From assembly GCA_964636865.1 (NCBI GenBank), contig CAZWVJ010000027.1, forward strand, positions 1 to 22,854: 22,854 nucleotides of DNA, in the 5' to 3' direction. Origin of the DNA: B1SED10-75 sp964636865. Lineage in GTDB: Bacteria; Bacillota; Dethiobacteria; DTU022; PWGO01. Below, piece after piece: positions 1 through 7,809 of the stretch. The translations under genes and the position numbers were made by a program. The stretch's first letter is position 1. Each line of letters starts with the position of its first letter. The notes beneath the pieces were generated by a model. It did no database searches. It had not been told where the DNA came from and worked only from the letters and a program-made list of their open reading frames with translations.

Positions 1-5
1 ACGTC

Positions 6-41
6 CATGTGACAAAATTGCCCCGTCCCCACTGTCACATG
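6..41. repeat. REP-like hairpin with GGGGACGG core
   Basis: A perfect 9-bp inverted repeat (CATGTGACA at 6-14, TGTCACATG at 33-41) encloses a loop that on the reverse strand contains GGGGACGGGG. Short palindromes with a GGGGACGG core are common intergenic repeats in Clostridia, and the elements near 12885 and 13481 share related ends. It lies just outside the terminator of the reverse-strand gene pair. Confidence 0.55.
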
Positions 42-52
42 CACAAATAAAG

Positions 53-78
53 AAACCGCAGCAATAAAGCTGCGGTTT
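53..78 (-). terminator. Rho-independent terminator of the YtxH pair
   Basis: Perfect 9-bp stem (AAACCGCAG at 53-61, CTGCGGTTT at 70-78) with an 8-nt loop. Read on the reverse strand, the stem is followed by a U-rich run (TTTCTTTATTTG). It sits about 40 bp past the stop of the reverse-strand gene ending at 117, so it probably ends that operon. Confidence 0.8.
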
Positions 79-116
79 TCTTCGTGAGTTTTAGCTAATA
101 GAAGTGTAATTAACAA

Positions 117-497
117 TTATTCTGCTTTTTCTTCATCTTTCTTGAAATACTGCATTAGAAACTTCAGGATATTAAATCCTACTGTTAGCCCCGAAATAAC
201 GGAAGACGTTCTTTGGGCGCCTTTTGGAGACTGCCTCATCGCCAGGGCAAACATATACTTATCTACCACTTCCACAATCTTTTCCAACAAGTTGCCGGCT
301 TGAGTGGCAACATGCCTCACCGAGCTAGTAGTGGCAAAAAGCTCTTCTTCTCCGCGTTCCATAAACCTTCCCAACCTGGCTGACAGCTGATCGGCTACAC
401 CCAACAATCTGTAGAGCACTACTGCCATTACAATTAGAAGGATGGTATTTAATATGGTTGGGAATAAGAGCACGTAAATCAACATTGTGTCATCCAT
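117..497 (-). CDS. small membrane-anchored hypothetical protein
   Basis: A 126-residue protein of unknown function. Residues 6-30 form a strongly hydrophobic helix, followed by an amphipathic helical region (about 31-85) and a basic/acidic tail ending KKDEEKAE. The N-terminal helix plus long amphipathic helix recalls the DUF948 proteins that often accompany YtxH proteins in Firmicutes, but the match is by architecture only. The start lies 2 nt after the YtxH stop codon with no clear ribosome binding site of its own, suggesting translational coupling. It is the last gene of the pair and is followed by a terminator. Confidence 0.75.
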   Translation of the reverse strand: MDDTMLIYVLLFPTILNTILLIVMAVVLYRLLGVADQLSARLGRFMERGEEELFATTSSVRHVATQAGNLLEKIVEVVDKYMFALAMRQSPKGAQRTSSVISGLTVGFNILKFLMQYFKKDEEKAE

Positions 498-499
498 GG

Positions 500-784
500 C
501 TATTTGTTGGACAACCCTTCGTCAACTTGATCCAAAACTCTTTGTATTTCCTGGCTACTGGAAAAACGTTCTTTCAGGTCAGAAACCAAATTTTTGGTGG
601 AAGCAATAGCCTCCTGGGATTTTTCCAAAGCCTTTTCTGTGGCAACGTCTTTATATTCTCTGCCTTTTTCAGCTATTTGGGCCCTGGTTTCTTCACCCGA
701 GGAAGGCGCAAAAAGAATACCTGCTAAGGCACCCAATAAGCCACCTACAAACATACCGGCCAAAAAATCACCTTTGTTTGACAT
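500..784 (-). CDS. YtxH domain-containing protein
   Basis: A 94-residue protein with the YtxH layout: a glycine-rich membrane segment (residues 8-27, FLAGMFVGGLLGALAGILFA), then the typical PSSGEETR motif and a helical, charged tail. YtxH proteins are small membrane-attached proteins of Firmicutes linked to stress, with no enzymatic role known. The start ATG is preceded by AGGAAAGGGTGAT on the reverse strand, a good ribosome binding site. It is the first gene of a two-gene operon with the small membrane protein ending at 117 and has a recognisable promoter at 819-846. Confidence 0.88.
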   Translation of the reverse strand: MSNKGDFLAGMFVGGLLGALAGILFAPSSGEETRAQIAEKGREYKDVATEKALEKSQEAIASTKNLVSDLKERFSSSQEIQRVLDQVDEGLSNK

Positions 785-1287
785 ACGATCACCCTTTCCT
801 TTTATTTTTCTATTACTTATTATAACATAACCAGTAAAGATGTAAACATATAGTTACTGTCTTATTTCCTTCCTTTACTTAATTATTTTTTTAAAAAATC
901 ACCCACAAAGATTTTACTCATAGACTATCTTATAGGTTATTTGTTCGCCAATTCAAAAAATTTACCCTGAAACTTTCAGCGCATGGCTTCCACATCTTTT
1001 ATTTCATGTTATTTTCATCTCCCGCCTGCAGAGGCAGGAGAATTCTTGGCGTTACAAGTTAAAAGAAGGGATTATTTTAAAAGAAGGGATATTGATAATT
1101 ATATGGAAATTAAATTTTAAAGAATTGTTTTTTAGGAATAAAATCTTAGATGTCTGCGCAGAAAATTTGCTTAGAGTGAAGGTAATGGTTTACACACGGC
1201 CTTCTCAAGATAACTTAACCCGAGAGATCCCCGAGAGATCCCCGGGACACGCCAAGAAGCATTTTTGAAGGTGGTGTTAAAGCGCAA
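785..1287. other. 503-bp gene-free divergent region with small repeats
   Basis: No credible gene. Besides the YtxH promoter it holds a stem-loop at about 1018-1041 (TCTCC...GGAGA with inner GCC/GGC), two 14-bp direct repeats TTAAAAGAAGGGAT (1059-1072, 1077-1090), two tandem 11-bp units CGAGAGATCCC (1221-1231, 1232-1242), and a 10-bp inverted pair TTCTTGGCGT (1043-1052) / ACGCCAAGAA (1249-1258) that brackets about 200 bp. This may be the worn outline of a short inserted element. I see no T-box or riboswitch core. Confidence 0.4.
819..846 (-). promoter_or_regulatory. sigma-A type promoter of the YtxH operon
   Basis: On the reverse strand: -35 TTTACA (846-841), 16-bp spacer, -10 TATAAT (824-819) preceded by TGT, an extended -10. 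It lies about 35 bp before the start codon of the YtxH gene. Confidence 0.65.
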
Positions 1288-2013
1288 ATGCAGTTAAAAC
1301 CCCGCCTGGCGGAAGTAGCCAAGTGTGTCGAACCTGCAGATGAAGTCGTTGATATCGGCACCGACCACGCTTACCTCCCGGTTTACCTGATCAAAAAGGG
1401 AGTTTGCCGCCGGGTTATCGGGGTGGAAAAAAATCAGCAAAACCTGGAGAAAGCCCAAAAAACTGTTGACTTGTTTCAACTGCGATCTAAAATAGAACTG
1501 AGAAAAGGCGATGGATTTTTCGCCCTTACGGAACATGATAAAGTTGAGGAAGCAGTAATAGCGGGCTTAGGCGGCAGGACCATCGGCAATATTTTGCGGT
1601 CCGGCGCGGGAAAGACGCAGGGCTTGCGCAGATTTGTGCTGCAGCCCATGAGCGATATCTATTTGCTGCGGAGATGGCTGCTTACTCACGGTTTCCGTAT
1701 CAGCGATGAGCGGCTGGCCCGGGAAAAAAATCATTTTTATGTGATCATAACCGTCCAACACGGCAAGCAGGAAATCAGCGACCCCATATTGCTGGAAGTG
1801 GGCCCCGGCCTGCTAAAAAACCGGGATCCTTTGCTGATTCCTTACCTGGAAAATGAGATAGCGCGCTGTCAGGTTATTAACCGCTCTTTAGAGGATGCCA
1901 GGGAAGCCGGCAGCTTAAAGAAAAGGGATTACTACCTGCATAAAGAAGCCCGGCTAAAGGAGGTTCTTTCAATTGTCACTGCGGGTTCAAAAATTGATGG
2001 ACTTGATGAATGA
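1288..2013 (+). CDS. trmK: tRNA (adenine(22)-N1)-methyltransferase TrmK
   Basis: A 241-residue class I SAM-dependent methyltransferase of the TrmK family (formerly DUF633), which methylates N1 of A22 in tRNA. The family signature is present: DIGTDHAYLP at 22-31 (SAM-binding motif I), GVEKN at about 45-49 (ribose-binding acidic residue), GLGGRTI at 93-99 and LQPM at 118-121. The C-terminal 80 residues are the usual helical domain. An AAGGTGGTG ribosome binding site at 1268-1276 supports the ATG. The 3' end overlaps the Nif3-like gene by 41 bp, so the two are translated from one message; this pairing is widespread in Firmicutes. The usual upstream sigA gene is absent here. Confidence 0.95.
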   Translation: MQLKPRLAEVAKCVEPADEVVDIGTDHAYLPVYLIKKGVCRRVIGVEKNQQNLEKAQKTVDLFQLRSKIELRKGDGFFALTEHDKVEEAVIAGLGGRTIGNILRSGAGKTQGLRRFVLQPMSDIYLLRRWLLTHGFRISDERLAREKNHFYVIITVQHGKQEISDPILLEVGPGLLKNRDPLLIPYLENEIARCQVINRSLEDAREAGSLKKRDYYLHKEARLKEVLSIVTAGSKIDGLDE

Positions 2014-3100
2014 GTTGGCCCCGCCCCATCTGGCCCTGGAAAATGATTCCGTAGGGTTACAAATCGGGCACCCGGAAGAAGAAATCAATAATATCCTTAC
2101 CACCCTGGATGTTGATGAACAAACTCTCGCAGATGCGGAAAAATATGATACCAACCTGATTATCAGCCACCATCCCCTTATCTTTACCCCCCTAACGGCA
2201 ATTGATTACCGCCGCCCTGCCGGAAATATCATTAAGGAATTAATCCGCCGCCGCATAAACGTTTTTGTTGCCCACACCAACCTGGACATAGCCCCGACGG
2301 GGGTTAACAATATTCTCTGCAACCTTTTAGAGGTTGAAAAAGCCGGCGTCCTGGAAATTACCCGGCAGGAAAAACTGTTGAAACTTGTAGTTTTCGTGCC
2401 TGCCGGCTATGAAGAAAATCTAAGAGATGGCATTGCCTCGGCGGGAGCCGGATGGATCGGCAGTTACAGCCACTGCACCTTTCAATCTGCCGGCACGGGG
2501 ACTTTCCTCCCCCTGGAAAATACGGAACCTTTTATCGGGGAAAGAGGTAAGCTGGAAAAGGTAGACGAATTTCGCCTGGAAACGATACTCCCCGCTTCCC
2601 GCCAAAAAGAAGTAAAAGAGGCTCTACTACAGAACCATCCGTATGAAGAGCCCGCCTATGAATTTTACAAACTGGAAGAAGCGGGCTTTCCCCTGGGCCT
2701 GGGCTGCTGGGGCACATTAACAGAACCCCTCCCCTTAAAAGAGCTTGCCCGTAAATGCCGGCAGGTGCTGGGTTCGGATACTATCCGCTACTGGGGGGAT
2801 AATGACGCCCAAGCGCATAAAATCGCTCTCTGCGGTGGAAGTGCCGGTAACTTAATTTCCCGGGCGCTTCAAAGGGAAGCGGATGTTTTTATTTCCGGAG
2901 ATTTTAAATACCACGACATTCAATATGCCCGCTCCATGGGGCTGAATTTAATTGATGCCGGCCATTACGGGACGGAATATCCCCTGGTGCCCTGGCTGGC
3001 TCAATACTTGCAGGATAAGCTCAGGGCTTGGGGGGCGCAAAATTCAGTCCGGCCTGTCTCAGGTGGAGGCTTGGACGAAAATATTTTACCGGAAGGATAG
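1973..3100 (+). CDS. Nif3-like dinuclear metal center hexameric protein (YqfO type)
   Basis: A 375-residue member of the Nif3 / GTP cyclohydrolase 1 type 2 homologue family. The N-terminal half holds metal-binding motifs (ISHHP with His66-His67; VAHTNLD with His101 and Asp105), and the C-terminal half holds DAGHYGTEYP (His331, Glu335). The long middle section (about 130-245, including PYEEPAYEFYKLEE) is the PII/CutA-like insertion of the YqfO subgroup. The start is a TTG: AAAGGAGGT at 1957-1965 lies 7-8 nt before it, inside the end of trmK, and the resulting N-terminus matches the family. The physiological reaction is unsettled. The stop codon lies inside the 5' arm of a terminator. Confidence 0.93.
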   Translation: MSLRVQKLMDLMNELAPPHLALENDSVGLQIGHPEEEINNILTTLDVDEQTLADAEKYDTNLIISHHPLIFTPLTAIDYRRPAGNIIKELIRRRINVFVAHTNLDIAPTGVNNILCNLLEVEKAGVLEITRQEKLLKLVVFVPAGYEENLRDGIASAGAGWIGSYSHCTFQSAGTGTFLPLENTEPFIGERGKLEKVDEFRLETILPASRQKEVKEALLQNHPYEEPAYEFYKLEEAGFPLGLGCWGTLTEPLPLKELARKCRQVLGSDTIRYWGDNDAQAHKIALCGGSAGNLISRALQREADVFISGDFKYHDIQYARSMGLNLIDAGHYGTEYPLVPWLAQYLQDKLRAWGAQNSVRPVSGGGLDENILPEG

Positions 3101-3123
3101 GGCGCAAAACCCTATCCTTTTTT
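3093..3123 (+). terminator. Rho-independent terminator after the Nif3-like gene
   Basis: Perfect 10-bp stem (AAGGATAGGG at 3093-3102, CCCTATCCTT at 3110-3119), 7-nt loop, followed by an unbroken T run through 3123. The TAG stop codon is part of the 5' arm. It separates trmK-nif3 from the zinc-ribbon gene. Confidence 0.9.
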
Positions 3124-3196
3124 ATATCCGCCGCCGTGGTTTCGCCATGGTGCGGAATAACATGGGGCGGAATAAAAAGAAAGAGGTGATGAGTGA

Positions 3197-3937
3197 ATGG
3201 AACAGCTGGAATTATTATGGTACCTCCAGCAAAAAGACCTGTCTATTGCAGATTTGGAAAAATCTATGGAAGAAGAACCTTTAATTTTTGAAGAACAGCA
3301 AATAGAAAAAGAGCTTAGTAATGAAAAATCGAAGCTGGAAAAGTTAGATGAAGAGTTAAAAAACAAACAGAAAGAATTAAGAAATGCGGAAATGAATTTG
3401 CAAAAAGCGAGTGATGAGATTAAGGATATCCGCAAAAAATTATACGGGGGAGAGATTTCCAAGGTAAAGGAAGTGGAGCAGTACGAAAAAAAGCTGGAGT
3501 TACTGGAAAAAGACAAGGAAAAATATGAAAACCAGGTTCTGGAATATATGGAAAAAGTAGAAGAGTTGGAAGAAAAACATCAAAAGCAGACAGAATTAAT
3601 CGAGAAGCAGGATAAAGAGCGCAGAAAAAAGCATAAAGAGAAGGATGAAAAACTTGCGGAACTAAAACGGGAAAAAAACGAAGTGGGAAAGGAAAGAGAA
3701 GAAATAGCCGCTCAAATTGATGAATATTACCTGGAAAAATATAACTCCCTCAGACAAAAAGTAGGGAAAAAAGCAATCTCGCGGGTAGTGAATGATATTT
3801 GCGAAGGATGCCGCGTAAAAATCTCTTCATCCCCAAGAGAAAAGCTTTACAATCCGAAATTGATGGTGTATTGTGAGAACTGCGGAAGGTTATTGGTAAA
3901 GTTCCGGGAAGACCGGGAAAATGAAAAATCTTCCTAA
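3197..3937 (+). CDS. C4-type zinc ribbon coiled-coil protein
   Basis: A 246-residue protein built as a long charged coiled coil (about residues 20-180, rich in Lys and Glu) followed by a zinc ribbon with four cysteines (Cys202, Cys205, Cys226, Cys229; pattern CEGC...CENC). This is the architecture of the CT398-like/DUF164 family, found next to Nif3 genes in many bacteria; the molecular role is not settled, with nucleic-acid or protein binding suspected. The AAGAGGTGAT ribosome binding site at 3181-3190 supports the ATG at 3197. Codon use is A-rich because of the Lys/Glu composition. A small AT-only hairpin follows the stop. Confidence 0.9.
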   Translation: MEQLELLWYLQQKDLSIADLEKSMEEEPLIFEEQQIEKELSNEKSKLEKLDEELKNKQKELRNAEMNLQKASDEIKDIRKKLYGGEISKVKEVEQYEKKLELLEKDKEKYENQVLEYMEKVEELEEKHQKQTELIEKQDKERRKKHKEKDEKLAELKREKNEVGKEREEIAAQIDEYYLEKYNSLRQKVGKKAISRVVNDICEGCRVKISSSPREKLYNPKLMVYCENCGRLLVKFREDRENEKSS

Positions 3938-3942
3938 ATAAG

Positions 3943-3965
3943 TAAAAATAATTTTATTATTTTTA
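3943..3965 (+). terminator. possible AT-only hairpin terminator
   Basis: A perfect 10-bp stem (TAAAAATAAT at 3943-3952, ATTATTTTTA at 3956-3965) with a 3-nt loop begins 6 bp after the zinc-ribbon stop codon. It is entirely A:T and is not followed by a long T run, so termination is only plausible. Confidence 0.35.
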
Positions 3966-4099
3966 GCTTTATGCGTACATGTGGAAGAAGGCGAAAAAGA
4001 TAAAATCTTGCTTGGGTTGAATGCCGGGATAAGGAAAAGCATTCCCGCTATTAATTTATTTGAAGGGATTTTCCTGGCAATTAAGAGGAGGGTTAGGTT

Positions 4100-4837
4100 T
4101 TGAGTGAAAGAAAAGGCACCGGTAAAAAACCATGGGTTGGCATTGTGGCGCTGGTGTTAGCATTAGCCATGATCCTGTCTCTGTTCTTTACAGGATTAAT
4201 GGGAGTGGGAGGAATTCCCGGCGCCGATGAACAAAACGGAGAAGAAATAACTACCGTAGATGAGCTTTACCGGCAGGCAGAAAACCTGGAAAGCCATATA
4301 GAAGAATATGAGGCCAACCCCACTATTCTCCGGAGGTTGGCAAGCACTTATTTCGAGCTGGAATTTTATGCTGCCATGGAAGAGCCGAACGAGCACGAGG
4401 ACGAAGATGAGGAGGAAGAAGATTATATGGAAAAGGCCGCCCGGGCGGCAGAGGAAGCTTTAGAAATGGAACCTGATAATCCGGAAACCTACGTATTAAT
4501 CTATGAAATATACCGGGAAATGGGTAAAGAGGAACAGGCGGCAGAAAAGGCAGAAGAGGCGGAAGAATTACTCCGGGAACTGCTGGATGAAGACCCTGCA
4601 GACAACCTTAATCGTTTTTACTACAGCATAATCCTGGAATTACACCATGGAGATATAGAAGCGGCTAAGGAGCAAATGGAAAAAATCCTCGAAACCGAAC
4701 CGGAAGGAAGTCCGTTGCATGAAGAGGCCACGCATAGGCAGCAGCAGCTTCGCAGCCAACTTGAGCAGGATGTTGATGAACCGGGAATTGATCTTGATGA
4801 GGAATTAGATCAGGATATTGACCTGGAAATAGAATAA
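4100..4837 (+). CDS. membrane-anchored TPR-like acidic protein
   Basis: A 245-residue protein with a basic N-terminus, one membrane helix (about residues 12-35), then a helical extracytoplasmic domain. Patterns such as AARAAEEALEMEPDNPETYVLIYEIYREMGKEEQA fit tetratricopeptide helices, which mediate protein-protein contacts; at least two to three repeats can be traced between about 60 and 220. An Asp/Glu-only stretch lies near residue 100 and the C-terminal 25 residues are almost entirely acidic. The start is TTG, supported by AAGAGGAGGG at 4083-4092. It stands between the zinc-ribbon gene and tatC with about 160-bp gaps on each side; whether it shares a transcript with tatC cannot be told. 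No specific function is claimed. Confidence 0.82.
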   Translation: MSERKGTGKKPWVGIVALVLALAMILSLFFTGLMGVGGIPGADEQNGEEITTVDELYRQAENLESHIEEYEANPTILRRLASTYFELEFYAAMEEPNEHEDEDEEEEDYMEKAARAAEEALEMEPDNPETYVLIYEIYREMGKEEQAAEKAEEAEELLRELLDEDPADNLNRFYYSIILELHHGDIEAAKEQMEKILETEPEGSPLHEEATHRQQQLRSQLEQDVDEPGIDLDEELDQDIDLEIE

Positions 4838-4956
4838 ATAGTAGAGCCAGCAAACGGGTAAGAGATTATTGAGCAAGATTTAGAATAAGGAAATAGAACA
4901 GGGCCTTAATTAACAATTAATGCAGGAAAATGGGCAATAATGTTGAATAAGGAATT

Positions 4957-4978
4957 ACATTTGGAATACATTTGGAAT
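4957..4978 (+). repeat. two tandem 11-bp units before tatC
   Basis: ACATTTGGAAT occurs twice in immediate tandem (4957-4967, 4968-4978), just before the tatC ribosome binding site. Probably a slippage duplication; no function is evident. Confidence 0.6.
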
Positions 4979-4995
4979 AATAACTGGAGCTGAAG

Positions 4996-5739
4996 ATGAC
5001 AGAGAATGGCTTTCAATTTTCCCCCATATGGATTAAGAGATTAGAAGATTTGCGGAAAAGACTGATCATCATAGCTGTCTTCGTGGTGGGAGCTGCTATT
5101 TTGTGCTTTGTTTTTGTTGACTACCTGCGCTACATACTGGTATTGCCTGCCGGAAATCCGGAACTCATTTACATTGCCCCTGCGGAAGCGCTGATGGCCA
5201 ACATCCGCCTGGCTGTTTCCACCGGCATTTTGTTAGTTTTACCCATTATTTTCTATCAAATTATTGCCTTAATTTGGCCCATGCTGCCCCGGCAAAAAAA
5301 GAAAGTAACCATCTTTTTGCCCTTTGGCATGATCCTCCTTTTTGCCCTGGGTTTGTTTTTCGCCTATGAAGTAGTTTTCCCTATTGCCCTCGATTTTTTT
5401 CAAGACTTTCAGGATGAGGGCTTGGTAGCCATGTTTACCCTGCAAAATTACCTTTCATTTTCCCTGCGCTTCCTTTTTGGTTTCGGGGTGGTATTTCAGC
5501 TTCCCCTTGTATTTTGGTTCCTGGGAGTGCTGGGATTGGTTGATCCGCCCCTTTTACGCAAACAACGTAAATTTGCCGTATTAATCATGCTGGTACTTTC
5601 ATCAATAATTACCCCGCCTGACCTTTTTTCACAGCTATTGATGATAGGCCCGCTCCTTGGCCTGTATGAGTTGGGAATCCTCATGGTAGTCGTATCCCAC
5701 CGCCGGAAAAGAAAAGCACAGTTGGAGGAATCTGAATAA
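4996..5739 (+). CDS. tatC: Sec-independent (Tat) protein translocase subunit TatC
   Basis: A 247-residue, six-helix membrane protein of the TatC family, the receptor part of the twin-arginine translocase that exports folded proteins. Family marks are the N-terminal cytoplasmic LEDLRKRL (residues 16-23), the AEAL segment near 63-66, and SIITPPDLFSQ with LLGLYELGI (about 203-229). Membrane helices fall near 22-42, 70-95, 106-128, 152-178, 192-207 and 215-235. The C-terminus is basic and cytoplasmic. No tatA gene is visible in the window, so the partner must lie elsewhere. A GGAG motif about 8 nt upstream supports the ATG. The stop is followed by the first members of the dispersed GTTAAC repeat. 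Confidence 0.95.
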   Translation: MTENGFQFSPIWIKRLEDLRKRLIIIAVFVVGAAILCFVFVDYLRYILVLPAGNPELIYIAPAEALMANIRLAVSTGILLVLPIIFYQIIALIWPMLPRQKKKVTIFLPFGMILLFALGLFFAYEVVFPIALDFFQDFQDEGLVAMFTLQNYLSFSLRFLFGFGVVFQLPLVFWFLGVLGLVDPPLLRKQRKFAVLIMLVLSSIITPPDLFSQLLMIGPLLGLYELGILMVVVSHRRKRKAQLEESE

Positions 5740-5759
5740 TTAACTAGATGCTTACACGG

Positions 5760-5875
5760 TGTGTTAACTTAGCGGGGGAAGCCCAGTGTGTTAACTTGTT
5801 AACTTAATGACTTATGTCAACTCTATGAAGGGTACGCTGTATGAAGGATACGCTGTGTGTTAACTTATTAACTTA
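5760..5875 (+). repeat. dispersed GTTAAC repeat, cluster of three copies
   Basis: Between tatC and the acidic lipoprotein gene lie a half copy (5760-5771) and two full copies (5787-5806, 5856-5875) of the 20-bp motif TGTGTTAACTTGTTAACTTA; the last has ATTAAC in the second half. The middle copy is followed by GACTTATGTCAACTCTAT, also found after the copy at 6760. Two near-identical 16-bp units, TATGAAGG(G/A)TACGCTG at 5824-5839 and 5840-5855, sit between the full copies. Confidence 0.8.
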
Positions 5876-5929
5876 TGAATAAATGTTGGGAAGATGGCAG
5901 GCCTTTACCCGAAATAATATTAATTATTT

Positions 5930-6403
5930 TTACCAATCCTCTTCGTCCCAAATATCTTCGTCCCAATTATCATCAGGATTCTCCTCCCAATCAAAATCCC
6001 ATTCCTCATCATCGAAGTCGAATCCGCTAATATCAAAATCTGTAATAAACCATTCATCATCTACCAGTTTAATCCCAAACATATAATCATAATCCAAATT
6101 AATGCCCTCTACTTCATATGAGATGTTTACAGCAGCAGTACTCTCATTATCGCTGAAAGTAGTAATTTCCCCTATTTCATAAGAGGTTATAGCATCATAG
6201 CCCTCAAAATCGAATTCACCGAATTCCACGTCAGTAAGTGCGGTTAGAGTATTAGTGTCCTGATTTTTCAATGCATGCATAAAAGATTCAATAGTGCTCT
6301 CCGGGGTACTATTATCAACACCGCCAAAAAATTGGCAACCTCCGCCGATCATAATCCCCAAAAGCATAATTACTACTACGGTTGCGATTAATGTTTTTTT
6401 CAT
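5930..6403 (-). CDS. acidic lipoprotein with NTF2-like (DUF4878-type) domain
   Basis: A 157-residue predicted lipoprotein. Residues 4-20 are a hydrophobic signal segment ending IGGGC, with Cys23 as likely lipidation site (a weak lipobox, as -3 is Gly). Residues 32-127 contain STIESFMHALKNQDTNTLTALTD and a later VDDEWFITDFD strand, resembling the small extracytoplasmic NTF2-like domains of the DUF4878/lumazine-binding-like type. The last 30 residues are almost only Asp, Glu and Trp, giving an extremely acidic tail. GGAAG about 10 nt upstream supports the start. It is a lone reverse-strand gene bracketed on both sides by dispersed repeats. Function unknown. Confidence 0.78.
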   Translation of the reverse strand: MKKTLIATVVVIMLLGIMIGGGCQFFGGVDNSTPESTIESFMHALKNQDTNTLTALTDVEFGEFDFEGYDAITSYEIGEITTFSDNESTAAVNISYEVEGINLDYDYMFGIKLVDDEWFITDFDISGFDFDDEEWDFDWEENPDDNWDEDIWDEEDW

Positions 6404-6624
6404 TTAAAACACACTTCCTTTTTTATTTTGTTTATCAAACTATTAAAGCCTGCCATCATCAATAATTCCCAACTTCTTTTTTATTATGGTTAAGCCAATT
6501 TGAGTTTACTAAGATTTAGTTGTTAATGCTTTAGTAAACTCTCTGTGTAAACTCTTGCCTCCTTTCCTTCTATGTATAATACTTTGCGAATATTAGATTA
6601 ACTTATCGTGGCAAGACAGCAATG

Positions 6625-6644
6625 AGCGTTAATTTGTTAACTTA
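6625..6644 (+). repeat. dispersed GTTAAC repeat, diverged copy
   Basis: AGCGTTAATTTGTTAACTTA, a diverged member of the 20-bp family in the same orientation as all others. Confidence 0.55.
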
Positions 6645-6759
6645 TTAGCTTAACTCAATTTTGACAATAACATTATACTTCAATAGATATTTTAAAGGGT
6701 AAATGTTATTTAATCTTAACCTTTTTGATGCGGTGGCCTGCTAAATCAGGTGTACGCTG

Positions 6760-6797
6760 TGTGTTAACTTGTTAACTTATTGACTTATGTCAACTCT
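6760..6797 (+). repeat. dispersed GTTAAC repeat with downstream palindrome
   Basis: A perfect 20-bp copy (6760-6779), preceded by GTACGCTG and followed by TTGACTTATGTCAACTCTAT, which includes a TTGAC/GTCAA inverted pair. The extended module matches the one at 5787-5824, so the repeating unit can reach nearly 40 bp. Confidence 0.75.
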
Positions 6798-6852
6798 ATA
6801 ATTTCGGGATACATTAAAAATTATTCGAAATTATTGGGGAGTAGTTACCCAC

Positions 6853-6880
6853 TTTTACTACGCGCCTGCTGTGGTATAAT
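6853..6880 (+). promoter_or_regulatory. promoter of ttcA
   Basis: TATAAT at 6875-6880 preceded by TGG (an extended -10), with a weak -35 TTTTAC at 6853-6858 and a 16-bp spacer. It lies about 130 bp before the likely ttcA start. Confidence 0.5.
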
Positions 6881-7010
6881 ATGCAAAGCAAGAAAATTAG
6901 AAAACACTTTTTATATTTTACTTTTTTACATTGATATGTAAGGCAAAAATAAAATCTGCTGTTGGAAAATAAATTTGCGAGTTCTGATTAATGGGGAAGG
7001 ATGTTATGCC

Positions 7011-7730
7011 TTGCGCAAAAGCGATAGCGGGTGGTTTTTAAGTCGGGTTAAAAGTACCATAAAGCGTTTCAAAATGATTGAAGAAGGAGATACAGTAGTA
7101 GCGGGGTTATCGGGGGGTAAGGACAGCAGTGCCCTCCTGTATATCCTGAAGATTTTTCAAAAGCATGCCCCCTTTAATTTTTCCCTGCATGCTCTACATG
7201 TAGACCTGGGTTGGGGGGTAGACACCCACCCCCTTTACCGTTTGGCCGAACGGCTGGAAGTGCCGCTGCACGTGGAACAAACTTTGATCTCCACCATTGT
7301 GTTCGAGCGGCGCAAAGAAAAAAATCCCTGCGCCCTGTGTGCTAATCTCAGACGCGGTGCCTTTAACCAGGCGGCATTGAGGCTGGGAGCGAATAAGGTA
7401 GCCCTGGGACACCACCTGGATGATGCTGTGGAAACCTTTTTTATGAACCTGATTATAGCGGGGCAAATGGATACTTTTAAACCGGCGATTTTTCTGGAAA
7501 GGACCGGCTTAACCCAGATACGCCCCCTGGTAGAATTGACCGAAGAAACCCTGGATTCGCTGGCTCAAAGAGAGAAATTTCCCATACTGGAGAACCCCTG
7601 TCCCGTAAAAGATAAAACTCGGCGCAGGGAAATGGCCGAACTGATAGAAAATCTTGCAACACAATATCCTGATTTCCGGCATAAATGCCGAACAGCCTTA
7701 CTAAACAGTCCCTTCTGGAATTCCGACTAA
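7011..7730 (+). CDS. ttcA: TtcA-type tRNA 2-thiocytidine synthetase (PP-loop ATPase)
   Basis: A PP-loop ATP pyrophosphatase of the TtcA family, which thiolates cytidine 32 of some tRNAs using ATP and an iron-sulfur cluster. Numbering from the TTG at 7011 (239 residues): PP-loop SGGKDS at 34-39; CALC with Cys107 and Cys110; GHHLDDAVETFFMNL at 133-147; and Cys197 in ENPCP. The three cysteines correspond to the cluster ligands of characterised TtcA. I prefer the TTG at 7011 because GGGGAAGG (6993-7000) lies 10 nt before it and the resulting N-terminus has the family's usual length. The in-frame TTG at 6975 would add 12 residues and has only a weak binding site. A dispersed repeat begins about 10 bp after the stop. 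Confidence 0.9.
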   Translation: MRKSDSGWFLSRVKSTIKRFKMIEEGDTVVAGLSGGKDSSALLYILKIFQKHAPFNFSLHALHVDLGWGVDTHPLYRLAERLEVPLHVEQTLISTIVFERRKEKNPCALCANLRRGAFNQAALRLGANKVALGHHLDDAVETFFMNLIIAGQMDTFKPAIFLERTGLTQIRPLVELTEETLDSLAQREKFPILENPCPVKDKTRRREMAELIENLATQYPDFRHKCRTALLNSPFWNSD

Positions 7731-7740
7731 TACAACACTG

Positions 7741-7760
7741 TGTGTTAACTTGTTAACTTA
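7741..7760 (+). repeat. dispersed GTTAAC repeat
   Basis: A perfect 20-bp copy (TGTGTTAACTTGTTAACTTA) 10 bp downstream of the ttcA stop codon, preceded by ACACTG as in the copy at 13367. Confidence 0.8.
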
Positions 7761-7809
7761 TTAAATTGTGTTAAACTGAAAAGTGAGAACGCTAATTTTG
7801 GGACAATAA

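Larger units (their letters stand above)
6404..7010. other. gene-free region between lipoprotein and ttcA
   Basis: About 600 bp holding no credible gene. It contains two copies of the dispersed GTTAAC repeat (6625-6644 and 6760-6779), the ttcA promoter near 6853-6880, and otherwise AT-rich sequence. TGTATAAT at 6573-6580 is another -10-like string with no convincing -35. Confidence 0.5.

Noticed and set aside
785..1287. T-box or riboswitch leader before trmK
   Set aside because: No specifier-loop, AGGGUGGNACCGCG or known aptamer core was found, and no terminator hairpin lies just before the start.
3938..4099. RNase P RNA or another structured RNA after the zinc-ribbon gene
   Set aside because: The gap is only 160 bp and lacks the conserved RNase P core sequences; only a small AT hairpin is seen.
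5760..7760. CRISPR-like array
   Set aside because: The 20-bp repeats are irregularly spaced, separated by whole genes and have no uniform spacers; no cas genes are present.
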